A stretch of 64,000 nucleotides of DNA, from positions 323,264 through 387,263 of the forward strand of contig JALHMJ010000001.1 of NCBI GenBank assembly GCA_022844105.1, written 5' to 3'. Below the pieces are notes generated by a model. It saw only the letters and a list, made by a program, of their open reading frames with translations, had not been told where the DNA came from and searched no databases. Made by a program: the position numbers and the translations under genes. The stretch is from Hyphomicrobium sp. Lineage in GTDB: Bacteria; Pseudomonadota; Alphaproteobacteria; Rhizobiales; Hyphomicrobiaceae. Positions 55,237 through 63,357 of the stretch are shown here, piece after piece. How positions within the stretch are numbered: the first letter of the stretch is position 1; the number at the start of each line of letters is the position of its first letter.

Positions 55237-56157
55237 TCAACTCCAACGGCGGTTGGACCACATCCATTGTTCGGGAGTTTCGCGGACCCAGGTTTCGAAC
55301 TGGCGCTGCATCTCGATCATGATGGCGCGGATATCGTCGCTCTGGTTGGCGGTGCGGGGCACGCGCAGTTCCTTGATCTCGACAACGAAACGGCTTTGCG
55401 ATCCGATGCGGCGGCAACAGGACATCCACATCCGGCTGCCGACGCGGCGGGCAATCATGGCGCCGATTGCCTGAGTTCGCGCCGGTTCGCCAAAGAAGGC
55501 GACAGGCACGCCGGTGCGGTCGAACAGATCACAGACAAGACCCAGCCGGCCGCCGTTGCGAACGAAGTCGGTCAGGATGCGTGCTGTCCTTTGATTGTCG
55601 CCGTGGTCGCCTTCGACCTTGCCGCGGCCAAACAAGCCGCCGGGGTAGAGATCGCGGCGCAAGTGGCGGAGGTAACGATCAACATAGGGGTTGTTCACCG
55701 ACCGATAGACGGCGGCGGGATTGGCATTGGCGACGACGAACGGCCAGATGGCCAGTTCCCAGTTGCCCATGTGGAGGGACACGCCGATGGCGGGTCCGAG
55801 CTTGTCCTTGTAGCGGCGGAAGACGCGGTCCGGTGTGATCGCAATGCGGGTCGGGTCGGCGATGAGTTTGTCGATCTGGATCGTCTCGACCATGACGCGG
55901 CCGAGATTTTCCCAGTGAGCAAGGCAGATCGCGTGGCGTTCGGCTGGCGTTTTTTCGGGAAAGGCGATGGCCAGGTTTTCGAGCGCGCGTTGATGGCGTC
56001 TGGGATTGAAAATAGGGGCGAGACGGCGCCACCACCAGGCGGAGAACGGCGCCGCGACTTCGAGGGGAAGCAGCCGAAACGGCCCGGTGATAAAACGGAG
56101 CGCGGCGTATTCGAGGCGGAACTGGAGGTCGCGCAACGGCGATAGTTCGAACGTCAT
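55237..56157 (-). CDS. Lipid A biosynthesis acyltransferase (LpxL/HtrB family)
   Basis: Inner-membrane acyltransferase that adds a secondary acyl chain to lipid A, 306 residues. One N-terminal hydrophobic segment is followed by the family order LENLAIAFPEKTPAERHAIC, LAHWENLGRVMVE, the HxxxxE catalytic motif in SLHMGNWELAIWP, YRSVNNPYVDRYL, and GGRLGLVCDLFDRTGVPVAFFG, where LpxL proteins contact the donor. The start at 56157 avoids a 38-base overlap with the UbiH gene that the upstream ATG (56226) would cause. It ends in an Arg/Trp-rich EQWMWSNRRW motif typical of the family. Its upstream neighbour on the same strand is the UbiH-type gene. Confidence 0.88.
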   Translation of the reverse strand: MTFELSPLRDLQFRLEYAALRFITGPFRLLPLEVAAPFSAWWWRRLAPIFNPRRHQRALENLAIAFPEKTPAERHAICLAHWENLGRVMVETIQIDKLIADPTRIAITPDRVFRRYKDKLGPAIGVSLHMGNWELAIWPFVVANANPAAVYRSVNNPYVDRYLRHLRRDLYPGGLFGRGKVEGDHGDNQRTARILTDFVRNGGRLGLVCDLFDRTGVPVAFFGEPARTQAIGAMIARRVGSRMWMSCCRRIGSQSRFVVEIKELRVPRTANQSDDIRAIMIEMQRQFETWVRETPEQWMWSNRRWS

Positions 56158-56188
56158 GCCTGCGTCATGGGAGGCGGAGAAGCGTCCG

Positions 56189-57469
56189 TCAAGCCGGAGA
56201 CGCCAGACGCGCGGTTGCGGCCGCATTTTGCAGTTGATTGAGGCCGCCCGGGCGCATGAGCCGCGGCACGTAGGAGGTCGGCTGCACGCCCTCCTGGACG
56301 ATTTTGCGCCGAAGCGGCGAGACTGCGCTCAGTGCATACAACCCAAATCCGCGTATGAGGTGGACCGGCAGATACGGCGACAGCAGGGTGCGGTTCAAGA
56401 CGTCGATCGCGGTGATGCGCCCGTTCACATCCGGTGCGCGCAGTTCGCTGTAGCGCTGCATGACGGCCGAGCCGCCTGGATCGCGGCCTTCGGCCAGGGC
56501 ATCGATGACGCAATCGACAAGCGTTGCCGCATCCCTGAGGCCGAGGTTCAAGCCTTGCGCGCCGATGGGAGGAAGGACGTGCCCCGATTCACCGACGAGG
56601 GCGACCCGGTTCATCGCAAACGCATTGGGCGTCAATCCGCTCAATGGGAAAGCCGCCCGCGGTCCGATCTCGCCGATCGTGCCGAGCAAACCTGACAGCC
56701 GGATCTCGATTGCGCGCCGGAAATCGGCGTCCGGCAGCGACAGCAACCTAGCGGCCTCGGCTGGCTCTTCCACCCATACCAGCGACGATGCATTGCCTGG
56801 TAGCGGTACGGTTGTAAATGGACCGGCTGAGCGGTGAAACTCCGTCGAGATGCCATGATGGGGACGCTGGTGAGTGAACCAGGTGACGAGAGCTGTCTGG
56901 GGGTAGTCCCAAGTTTTCACCTCGATGCCAGCGGCTTGGCGCAGCGCCGACTGGCGGCCGTCGGCTGCGACGGCGAGCGGCGCGGCGAGTTCGTCGCCCT
57001 CGGCCAACTGGATGGTGGCGCAGCCTGCCCGAATCTTTACCGCGTTGGCCCCTGCGGTCGCGTGCAGTGTGAGCCCAGGCGTCATCGCGGCTCGCGCGGA
57101 CAGCGCATCGACCAGGGCGTCGTTGGGGACGTTGTAGCCGAAGGCCTCCAACCCGACCTCGCGGGCGTGAAATGTGACCTCCGGCGCGCGGAACAGACGG
57201 CCTGTGTCATCGATCAGGCGGATTGCGGCAATCGGGGCACAGTGGGCGGAAAGCGCGTCCCATAGCCCGAGATTGCGTAGAAGTTCGACCGAACCGTTAA
57301 AGAGCGCAGCCGTTCTTCGATCGCGCGATAACCCTGCTGGCCGGTGGGGTGCTGCCGCCAAGGTGGTGGCAACGCCGGCGGTTGCCAGCGAGAGGGCGGT
57401 GGCCAGGCCAGCGGGTCCGGCGCCAACGACAACCACCTGTGAATTCTGGGGAAGCGGGTTCAAAAGCAT
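56189..57469 (-). CDS. FAD-dependent monooxygenase, UbiH/UbiF/COQ6 family
   Basis: A 426-residue aromatic-ring hydroxylase, probably of ubiquinone biosynthesis. FAD-binding motif VVVGAGPAGLATALSLATAG is at residues 13-32, the middle DG motif in LAVAADGRQSALRQAAGIE, and the second FAD site GESGHVLPPIGAQGLNLGLRD near 317. The position hydroxylated (C1, C5 or C6) cannot be read from the sequence, so I leave the symbol empty. It precedes the acyltransferase gene by 31 bases on the same strand and diverges from porin B across a region containing a Pho-box-like site. Confidence 0.88.
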   Translation of the reverse strand: MLLNPLPQNSQVVVVGAGPAGLATALSLATAGVATTLAAAPHRPAGLSRDRRTAALFNGSVELLRNLGLWDALSAHCAPIAAIRLIDDTGRLFRAPEVTFHAREVGLEAFGYNVPNDALVDALSARAAMTPGLTLHATAGANAVKIRAGCATIQLAEGDELAAPLAVAADGRQSALRQAAGIEVKTWDYPQTALVTWFTHQRPHHGISTEFHRSAGPFTTVPLPGNASSLVWVEEPAEAARLLSLPDADFRRAIEIRLSGLLGTIGEIGPRAAFPLSGLTPNAFAMNRVALVGESGHVLPPIGAQGLNLGLRDAATLVDCVIDALAEGRDPGGSAVMQRYSELRAPDVNGRITAIDVLNRTLLSPYLPVHLIRGFGLYALSAVSPLRRKIVQEGVQPTSYVPRLMRPGGLNQLQNAAATARLASPA

Positions 57470-57570
57470 CCTCTTTCAGCGATGGCTGCGTGCTACCAAA
57501 TCTAGTGAGTATTCGAATGGCGTCCAGTGTGCAGCTTCCAGCTCATCTACGTAATCTTTGGCGTATCCCA

Positions 57571-57588
57571 CTGTCATTAAACTGTAAT
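57571..57588 (+). promoter_or_regulatory. Pho-box-like PhoB binding site upstream of porin B
   Basis: CTGTCATTAAACTGTAAT matches the PhoB box layout of two 7-base CTGTNAN half-sites separated by a 4-base A/T spacer. It lies 218 bases before the porin B start in a 337-base gene-free, unusually A/T-rich gap shared with the divergent UbiH-type gene, so it might control either. No good -10 box stands at the ideal distance, so the promoter itself is not defined. The rest of this gap shows a 60-codon minus-strand frame that I reject. Confidence 0.6.
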
Positions 57589-57806
57589 AAAAGTGAAACA
57601 AAGCAACCACTTCGTGTCCGTTTAGCCACAAAGTCAGATTTGTAAAACTGTCAAACAACCCAATGAGGTTTACGCGGCTTAACGCATCTGGCTAGTTAGG
57701 TGGGTATTCGGAGGTGCTGCCTAGCGTGGGCTTTGCAGCTCTGGCGATCCGAGTGCACCAATTCCACGGCTCTGGAGGTGCAGGGCAAGCCTCCAGGGGG
57801 ACTTGT

Positions 57807-59216
57807 ATGATTAGCGGTTTAAAGATGGGTACGGCAACGATCGCTGTACTTTCGGTTCTCGGCCTCGGTGCGATGCCGGCGGCTGCGGCGGATCTGGGCG
57901 GCGATTGCTGCGCGGACCTCGAGGAGCGTATTGCCGAACTTGAGGCGACGACGGCCCGCAAGGGCAACCGGAAGGTCAAGCTAGAGATCTCGGGCCACGT
58001 CAACGAAGCCTTGATTTTCTGGGATGACGGCCAGGAGAGCAACGTCGGCGTCTACACGAACGACAATTCTCGCACGCGCTTCCGGTTCAGGGGTTCGGCT
58101 ACGATTGCTGATGGCTGGAAGGCCGGCTACTTGCTCGAAATCGGCGTTCGCAGCGCGCGTTCGAACCGTTTCAACCAGAATTTGCCTTCCGCTGCAGCGT
58201 CGGATAACGGTCTCGATGTTCGTCACTCGGCCTGGTACATCGAAAGCAAGAATTACGGTACCCTTTGGCTCGGCCGCACGGGGCCCGCCGGTGAGAGCAT
58301 CACGGAAATCAATCTTGCCAACACGAAGGACGTCGCCAAGTATTCCGACGTGGAAGACAGCGGGTTGGGCTTGTTGGTCCGCTCGTCCGGTGGAGAACTT
58401 ACGAACACCCAGTTCCGTCGCGGCATCAGTGACTCCGGCGACCAGCCCGGTGAAACCGAGCGCGGTCAGATCGTCAAGTATGTTACGCCTGAGTTCGAGG
58501 GCTTCACGGGCACGGCCGCCTGGGGCGCCGACGATTATTGGGATATCGGCCTGAACTACAAGGGTGAGTTCGGTGGCTTCAAGTTGGCCGCTGGCATCTC
58601 TTATGGCCAGGACAAGACGGAAGACGGCACGGCTCAGATCGGTAACTGCAACAATTCTCGTGCGGGGTCCCCGTCGGGTGTGTCGGGCGCACCGCCGGTT
58701 GATGTCTCCGCGCTAGGTGTTGACTGCGACTTGCTCGGCGGCTCGATCAGCATCATGCATGAAGACACGGGCCTGTACGGTAACTTCGCTGCCGGTATGA
58801 CCCAAGACGAAAACGCATCGGTTTTGTTTAACAACACCGGCGACGACGAGAGCAGCTTCTACGCCTTTGAAGCCGGCATCGAGAGGAAGTTCATGCCTCT
58901 CGGCAAGACGACAATTTTCGGCCAGTATTATACGGCCGATCAAGGTTCGCTGAACCGCACACTCGGTTCAACTGCTGGGTCTGGCGATGGAATCTCGGCC
59001 GCCCAAGCTTCAGCAGGTATTCTTAGCTCTGAACTCGATGTCTATGGTGGCGGTGTCGTTCAGGAACTCAGCGCCGCGTCGATGCTCCTCTATGTCTACT
59101 ATCGCCATGTCGAGGCTGACTTCGATCTGGTGACCACGGGCGGCGGAGTGGCTGTTCCTTCGCCGGGCTACGATGATCTCGATCTTGTCGTCGCCGGTGG
59201 CATCATCCGGTTCTAG
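57807..59216 (+). CDS. Porin B, alphaproteobacterial Porin_2 family
   Basis: Outer-membrane porin of 469 residues. AGGGGG precedes the ATG at 57807 by 6 bases; an upstream in-frame start would add 31 residues. The signal peptide ends near AAA-ADLGG, and the mature N-terminus (ADLGGDCCADLEERIAEL, ARKGNRKVKLEISG) is almost identical to that of porin A, whereas the barrel has diverged strongly, including a loop with CNNSRAGSPSGVSG and GVDCDLLGG that adds two cysteines. It ends LDLVVAGGIIRF with the terminal Phe. A strong terminator follows. The Pho-box-like site upstream suggests phosphate-starvation control and perhaps anion selectivity; both are inference. Confidence 0.94.
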   Translation: MISGLKMGTATIAVLSVLGLGAMPAAAADLGGDCCADLEERIAELEATTARKGNRKVKLEISGHVNEALIFWDDGQESNVGVYTNDNSRTRFRFRGSATIADGWKAGYLLEIGVRSARSNRFNQNLPSAAASDNGLDVRHSAWYIESKNYGTLWLGRTGPAGESITEINLANTKDVAKYSDVEDSGLGLLVRSSGGELTNTQFRRGISDSGDQPGETERGQIVKYVTPEFEGFTGTAAWGADDYWDIGLNYKGEFGGFKLAAGISYGQDKTEDGTAQIGNCNNSRAGSPSGVSGAPPVDVSALGVDCDLLGGSISIMHEDTGLYGNFAAGMTQDENASVLFNNTGDDESSFYAFEAGIERKFMPLGKTTIFGQYYTADQGSLNRTLGSTAGSGDGISAAQASAGILSSELDVYGGGVVQELSAASMLLYVYYRHVEADFDLVTTGGGVAVPSPGYDDLDLVVAGGIIRF

Positions 59217-59237
59217 TATTTGCAGGATCTTTCCGGG

Positions 59238-59268
59238 AAAGGGGTCGCCATTTGGCGGCCCCTTTTTC
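59238..59268 (+). terminator. Intrinsic terminator of porin B
   Basis: AAAGGGGTCGCC and GGCGGCCCCTTT pair (one G-T) around ATTT and are followed by TTTCTTT, 22 bases after the porin B stop. Confidence 0.85.
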
Positions 59269-59312
59269 TTTGTGGAGAGCCGCGCTTCGGGGTTGACGGG
59301 CGAAAATGTTGC

Positions 59313-59330
59313 TTGACAGCCACATGACAG
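59313..59330 (-). promoter_or_regulatory. Pho-box-like site in reverse orientation
   Basis: Read on the minus strand the site is CTGTCATGTGGCTGTCAA: two CTGTCAN half-sites with a 4-base spacer. On the plus strand its first bases are TTGACA, which could instead be the -35 box of the 121-residue gene at 59457, though the -10 17 bases on is poor. No minus-strand gene starts below it, so a Pho role here is less certain than at 57571. Confidence 0.4.
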
Positions 59331-59456
59331 AGAAACAACACCTGGCGAACATTCATTCACAAGGGCTTAAGGACGTTCGCCGCATCCTTGTTTTTGACCA
59401 GAGCGGACGTCATTGTCGATCCTAAGGAATCGTCCGGAGCGGGGTTTCGACGGACC

Positions 59457-59822
59457 ATGAAATGTGTTCATATTTGCTTGTCGGCGGTGCTGTTGGGCGC
59501 AGCGCTGCCGGCTCTGGCTTTCCAGGAACAGACTGTTGGCGGTGCTCCGGCGGCGCAAACAGAGGCTCCGGCTGCTTCGGCGCAGCCCGGAACCGGCGTT
59601 GCGCCTGCCGAAATGCAGCTCAGTCCGGAGGAGGCGCAGAAGCCGGCCGAGGGTACTGAGGTGCGCATTCCGGGCTTGGGCAAGCTTGGCGTTTTGCCGA
59701 AAATGGATTTCGGATTGGAATTGCTGTACGGCGCGAATGACGCGCGTTCGGCGGCGCCTACTCCGCAGGACCCGGCAGACGACGATCTGCAGATACGCGG
59801 TACTGTGAAGCATAACTTCTAG
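59457..59822 (+). CDS. Small exported protein of unknown function
   Basis: A 121-residue protein. A signal peptide (MKCVHICLSAVLLGAALPALA) is cleaved near residue 21, then comes an Ala/Pro/Gln-rich spacer and a short conserved-looking end with GTEVRIPGLGKLGVLPKMDF, GLELLYG and DDDLQIRGTVKHNF. The final Phe and the strand-like repeats in the last 50 residues resemble the end of an outer-membrane protein, but it is far too short for a barrel, so it may be a small surface lipoprotein-like or barrel-associated protein. I use the ATG at 59457 because the signal peptide starts there. It has its own terminator at 59857-59884 and a Pho-box-like site upstream. Confidence 0.7.
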   Translation: MKCVHICLSAVLLGAALPALAFQEQTVGGAPAAQTEAPAASAQPGTGVAPAEMQLSPEEAQKPAEGTEVRIPGLGKLGVLPKMDFGLELLYGANDARSAAPTPQDPADDDLQIRGTVKHNF

Positions 59823-59856
59823 GATGATCTGCATAACGTCGGTGAACGATCTACAG

Positions 59857-59884
59857 CGGGGGCCCTAGGGCTCCCGTTTTCGTT
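59857..59884 (+). terminator. Intrinsic terminator after the 121-residue exported protein
   Basis: CGGGGGCC (59857-59864) pairs with GGCTCCCG (59869-59876), one G-U, with loop CTAG, followed by TTTTCGTTTCT, 34 bases after the stop. The rest of the 59823-60287 gap holds only the possible 28-residue frame on the minus strand and the promoter of the next gene. Confidence 0.75.
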
Positions 59885-59938
59885 TCTGTCTGCAAGGCTC
59901 TTTGCTGAGCAGGTATCTCGTCGGAAAAACTTCGGCAA

Positions 59939-60025
59939 TTACTGAAGGCTCGCGTAAATCCCAACCACGGCAAGAATAATTGCGGCGCAGACGGTGATGG
60001 TTGCCAACCATTTCTCACACGCCAT
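59939..60025 (-). CDS. Possible 28-residue single-helix membrane peptide
   Basis: A short minus-strand frame reads MACEKWLATITVCAAIILAV then VGIYASLQ and stops. It is one membrane helix with a charged N-terminus, a plausible micropeptide such as those that accompany cytochrome oxidases. Against it, the ribosome-binding site is weak and there is no recognised homolog or host gene next to it. It is listed because it is too short for ordinary gene callers and lies in an otherwise empty gap; treat it as tentative. Confidence 0.25.
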   Translation of the reverse strand: MACEKWLATITVCAAIILAVVGIYASLQ

Positions 60026-60287
60026 TTTTTGAGCCGATGGGCGTTCCGGTGGACTCCAGTCCATTCGCGATAACATTGTTCAGCTCCGACCGTCAGGCCC
60101 CGCGAGCGATGGACAGAGATTGTCCGCAACCACGCAGCGTCATTTCATCCGGTCGTCCAACCACCCGCAGTGAGTTTGGTTTCGGACGACTTTAGACCTG
60201 GATCGGTGACCTCTGACGGAACCATCGGCCGTGGTGGTGCATTCGTCAGGCACATTCACCCTGAAGGTATTCGTTGAGAGGTCTTTG

Positions 60288-60533
60288 ATGTTGCGTGTTT
60301 CACCGTCGCGAGCGAAGGCGCTGGGTGCCTTTGCGACTACTTTACCCGTGCTGGTACTGCCGGCGGTCGCGGTCGCGCAGGGCGCCACGTCCCCCGCTCC
60401 GCAATCGGATTCAATCGGCGTTTTGATGATGTTCACGCTTGGCGCCGCGTTGGCGATTGGCGTGCTGCTGCTGGTTTCATTTCTTCGCAAGCGTTCAAAC
60501 CGCGATGCCATGAGGAGGCTGAACAATGAATGA
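60288..60533 (+). CDS. Small membrane protein of unknown function (first of an overlapping pair)
   Basis: An 81-residue protein with a signal-like N-terminal hydrophobic segment (about 9-31, LGAFATTLPVLVLPAVAVAQ) and a second helix at 47-67 (LMMFTLGAALAIGVLLLVSF), ending in the basic RKRSNRDAMRRLNNE tail that should stay in the cytoplasm. AGAGG precedes the ATG at 60288 by 7 bases; an earlier in-frame start lacks one. Its stop overlaps the next gene's start by 8 bases, so the two are translationally coupled. I do not recognise either family. A GGAAC-N17-CATT sequence at 60218-60243 is a weak candidate for its promoter. Confidence 0.65.
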   Translation: MLRVSPSRAKALGAFATTLPVLVLPAVAVAQGATSPAPQSDSIGVLMMFTLGAALAIGVLLLVSFLRKRSNRDAMRRLNNE

Positions 60534-60936
60534 TCTACCAATTGGGCGCCCGATCCCAGGTGGTTCGTCGGGCAATTCCGAAATCGGAGCGGCCGGTTCC
60601 GGGCGGCTGGACCCGCGCTCCGTGAATGAGCGCTCAGGGATGGGTCGATCCCAGACCACGGGGCCGGATACGGCTTCTGGATATGTTGGCCAGCGTGGCA
60701 GCAGGCGCTCGCCGCCAACCGGGTTTGGCTCGATTATCGGCTTTTTCGTTGGTTTGATGGTCGTGTTTATTTTTGCGGCCGCCATTGCGCAATATGCAGT
60801 GCGTGGCGATCGGCAGCAGACGGGCACGGCTCCTCCCGCGCCGCCGGTCACGCAGGAGCAAGTGCCAGCACAGCCATCGCCGCCTGCAGACGGCAATCCT
60901 GGCGGCAGCACCACGCGAGATGCGGTCACGCCTTAA
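60526..60936 (+). CDS. Small membrane protein of unknown function (second of an overlapping pair)
   Basis: A 136-residue protein: Gly/Ser/Arg-rich cytoplasmic N-terminus of about 68 residues, a single membrane helix around 69-90 (GSIIGFFVGLMVVFIFAAAI), then a Pro/Gln-rich outer tail. AGGAGG lies just before the ATG, inside the end of the previous gene. The composition, disorder and single helix are unlike any enzyme; a tethering or regulatory role is possible but unproven. A hairpin at 60949-60977 may end the transcript. Confidence 0.65.
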   Translation: MNDLPIGRPIPGGSSGNSEIGAAGSGRLDPRSVNERSGMGRSQTTGPDTASGYVGQRGSRRSPPTGFGSIIGFFVGLMVVFIFAAAIAQYAVRGDRQQTGTAPPAPPVTQEQVPAQPSPPADGNPGGSTTRDAVTP

Positions 60937-60948
60937 ATGCAAATCCAG

Positions 60949-60977
60949 AGCCCCGCGATGCCCAGCATTGCGGGGCT
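60949..60977 (+). terminator. Weak terminator-like hairpin
   Basis: AGCCCCGC and GCGGGGCT (60949-60956/60970-60977) pair perfectly, with ATG/CAT inside the loop; only TGT follows, so termination efficiency is doubtful. The remaining bases to otsB (60978-61162) hold no supportable gene. Confidence 0.4.
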
Positions 60978-61162
60978 TGTCATAAGCGTCTCGTTCGCTT
61001 GATTGCCGTTGCGTTGGTGTCAGCTTGGCTTTTCTCGCAACCATGCGCTGATCGCGTCGATGGTGCAAACGACATGCCATTGCGGATGTTCTTCGCTCCA
61101 ACTGACAACGCGCGGCTAGGCATGATAGGGAATCGTTAGACACGTTGTCAGGATCAAACGCA

Positions 61163-61954
61163 TCATGATGAAACTCTCCGCTCGACCTCGCTGATGCAAA
61201 GCGAAACCGACTGCTCAGTTCCAGTAACTATTTCATGCGCTCGCAGGGCGAGCCATGTGCGCACTTCAGATGGCGAGCAAAACTGGGCGGTTGTTTTGCC
61301 AAAATATTCGCCAGCAACCTTGAGAGCTACGCCACCCGCGGCTTCAACAGCCAGCATCGCATCATGATCGGCGCAATCGTCACCGATGTATGTAACTTGG
61401 CGGCCCGCGTAGGGCAGGTGTTGCATCAATCGGCGCACCGCAGCCGCTTTCGAAATGCCGCTGGGGACGATTTCGAATACTCGGCGGCCTTCCTGAACAC
61501 GGTACGTTCGGTTGGCGTCAGCAAACTGGGCGAGCACCACGCCGAGCGGCCGGGCCAACGATGGCGCGTCGCGATAATGGATTGCGGCGCTGTAGGGTTT
61601 CCATTCGAGAATGACGCCCGGAAACGGCCGGCAGAGGTTTTCGATTAGCGGTCGGAATTGCCCGATCGGGGGCGGCGAGGGACCCGCCCCCGTGCCCGCG
61701 ACGCGAACCTCAGCGCCGTGACTGGCAATCGTCGCAAGCTTGAGGGGCGCCAACAACTGATCCGCATCCGCGAGCGCACGACCGGTTACAACGACCAAGC
61801 CGAGCGGATCGCCAACGAACAGACGCTGCAGATTGGCAATGAGCTTGGGGTCCACAACAACGCCGTCGGGTCGGGACGCAATATCGATGAGCGTTCCATC
61901 CAGATCGAGGAGCAGTAACTCAGGGGCTCGTTGGCAACGGGTGTGACCGACCAT
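61163..61954 (-). CDS. otsB: Trehalose-6-phosphate phosphatase
   Basis: Second step of trehalose synthesis, removing phosphate from trehalose-6-phosphate in the cytosol. The 263-residue HAD-type phosphatase has motif [14 protein letters not shown] (residues 14-26), motif II around VVVTGRALADADQLL, the EWKPYSAAIHYRD cap segment and motif IV YIGDDCADHDAML, all matching OtsB. Its start lies 3 bases after the otsA stop, so the pair is one operon transcribed leftwards from an EcfG-type promoter upstream of otsA. Confidence 0.95.
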   Translation of the reverse strand: MVGHTRCQRAPELLLLDLDGTLIDIASRPDGVVVDPKLIANLQRLFVGDPLGLVVVTGRALADADQLLAPLKLATIASHGAEVRVAGTGAGPSPPPIGQFRPLIENLCRPFPGVILEWKPYSAAIHYRDAPSLARPLGVVLAQFADANRTYRVQEGRRVFEIVPSGISKAAAVRRLMQHLPYAGRQVTYIGDDCADHDAMLAVEAAGGVALKVAGEYFGKTTAQFCSPSEVRTWLALRAHEIVTGTEQSVSLCISEVERRVSS

Positions 61955-61957
61955 CGG

Positions 61958-63325
61958 TTACGCCGCCGGACTGGAAATGTAGCGCGTCCGCATGTCGGCG
62001 CCGGCGCGCTTGAGGTGTTCGAGAAAGTCGGTTGCCCATGTGGTCGTGTCGCGACGGGAAATAGTGGCATAGAGAGCAGCGTGGCGGCTTTGCCGTTCAG
62101 CGAGTGGCATAGCGAGGGCCTGGGCAAGTGCATCACCCAACTCCTCAACGCAATACGGGTTGACGAGAATGGCTTGTTGTAACTCTTCTGCGGCACCTGC
62201 GAACCGGGACAATATCAATACGCCAGGATCTGCTGCGTCCTGTGATGCAATGTACTCCTTGGCTGTGAGGTTCATACCGTCGCGAAGGGGTGTGACAAAC
62301 CCCACGGCGGCCGAGCGATAGAGCGCGCGCAAGCGCTTGCGCGGAATGGAGCGGTGAATGTAGTGGACGGGCATCCAGTCAACGTCGCCGTATTCGCCGT
62401 TGATCGATCCGGATATGCCCTCCAATTCCTGCCGAATGTCCGCATAGACTTCGACGCTATCGCGCGTTGGCGCCGCGATTTGGGTCAACACGGTTTGCCT
62501 GCGAAAATGCGGGTACGCTCGCAAAAGATGTGCAAAACCGCGAAACTTCTGCGGTAGCCCTTTGGTGTAGTCGAGGCGATCAACGCCAAGAACGCGCTTA
62601 ATTGTGGTGTTGCGCGGCTGGTGGCCTGCCATGGCGAACGTTTGACTGTCGACGCTGATAGGGAAGCTTCCGACGTGGAACGCCTCTCCTGCGATTGATA
62701 GTCGGCCGCTGGGCAGAAGCTCTGCGCCAGTGGCCGCGCGCAGGCATGCGAGCATATTGCCGACGTCGTTGGTCGTCTGACACCCTACGAGATCGTACGC
62801 GGCCAGCGAAGATGCCAGCTCGCGGAACTCCGGAATTGCTAGAAATGCTTCGGGGGGCGGCATCGGAATATGAAGAAAGAAACCAATCTGATTTTCGATG
62901 CCTTGCGCGCGCAGCAGCCGCCCGAGGATCATGAAATGGTAGTCGTGAACCCAGATCTGATCCCCGGGTCGTACGAGGCTGGCAATGACTACTGCAAGTC
63001 TGATGTTGTAAGCGGCGTATGAACCGTAAAAGTTCCGGTCAAACCGCGCCAAGTCGAGCCGATTGTGAAAGACAGGCCAGAGCACGGAATTCGCGTATCC
63101 AAGATAAGCTCCTTCATGCTCTTCAGCCGTCATGTCGAGTGTCACCGCAGAAAAGCGGCCGTGATGAATATCGAATTCTGATCTGTCGGAGATGTTTCCC
63201 GACCAGCCAATCCACAAGCCGGCGCGCTGACATAGAAGTTCGCGTACCGCGACGGCAAGTCCGCCACTCGTCTCCGTGGCGTCCGGCAGTGCGACACGAT
63301 TGGAAACGCAGATCAGGCGCGACAC
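61958..63325 (-). CDS. otsA: Trehalose-6-phosphate synthase
   Basis: Transfers glucose from UDP-glucose to glucose-6-phosphate; a GT20 enzyme of 455 residues, normal size. It starts MSRLICVSNRVALPDATETSGGLAVAV, has GWSGN, VHDYHFMILGRLLRAQGI, FFLHIPMPPPEAFLAIP, VLGVDRLDYTKGLPQKFRGF and the donor-site stretch VGFVTPLRDGMNLTAKEYIASQ. AAAGGA precedes the ATG by 6 bases. Upstream is an exact GGAAC-N16-CGTT box, placing the operon under the alphaproteobacterial general stress sigma factor EcfG, in line with trehalose as a stress protectant. Confidence 0.96.
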   Translation of the reverse strand: MSRLICVSNRVALPDATETSGGLAVAVRELLCQRAGLWIGWSGNISDRSEFDIHHGRFSAVTLDMTAEEHEGAYLGYANSVLWPVFHNRLDLARFDRNFYGSYAAYNIRLAVVIASLVRPGDQIWVHDYHFMILGRLLRAQGIENQIGFFLHIPMPPPEAFLAIPEFRELASSLAAYDLVGCQTTNDVGNMLACLRAATGAELLPSGRLSIAGEAFHVGSFPISVDSQTFAMAGHQPRNTTIKRVLGVDRLDYTKGLPQKFRGFAHLLRAYPHFRRQTVLTQIAAPTRDSVEVYADIRQELEGISGSINGEYGDVDWMPVHYIHRSIPRKRLRALYRSAAVGFVTPLRDGMNLTAKEYIASQDAADPGVLILSRFAGAAEELQQAILVNPYCVEELGDALAQALAMPLAERQSRHAALYATISRRDTTTWATDFLEHLKRAGADMRTRYISSPAA

Positions 63326-63357
63326 AGCATTGATTCCTTTGGTCGATCACTCAGCAC

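Noticed and set aside
57476-57658. A 60-codon minus-strand frame ending 7 bases before the UbiH-type gene
   Set aside because: The peptide looks protein-like, but its third codon positions are mostly A/T in contrast to all neighbours, and it overlays the A/T-rich Pho-box region. More likely chance in regulatory DNA.
61020-61115. A short open stretch on the minus strand behind otsB encoding WSEEHPQWHVVCTIDAISAW
   Set aside because: It lies between two stops with no start codon and no ribosome-binding site. It could be a gene remnant but cannot be supported as a gene.
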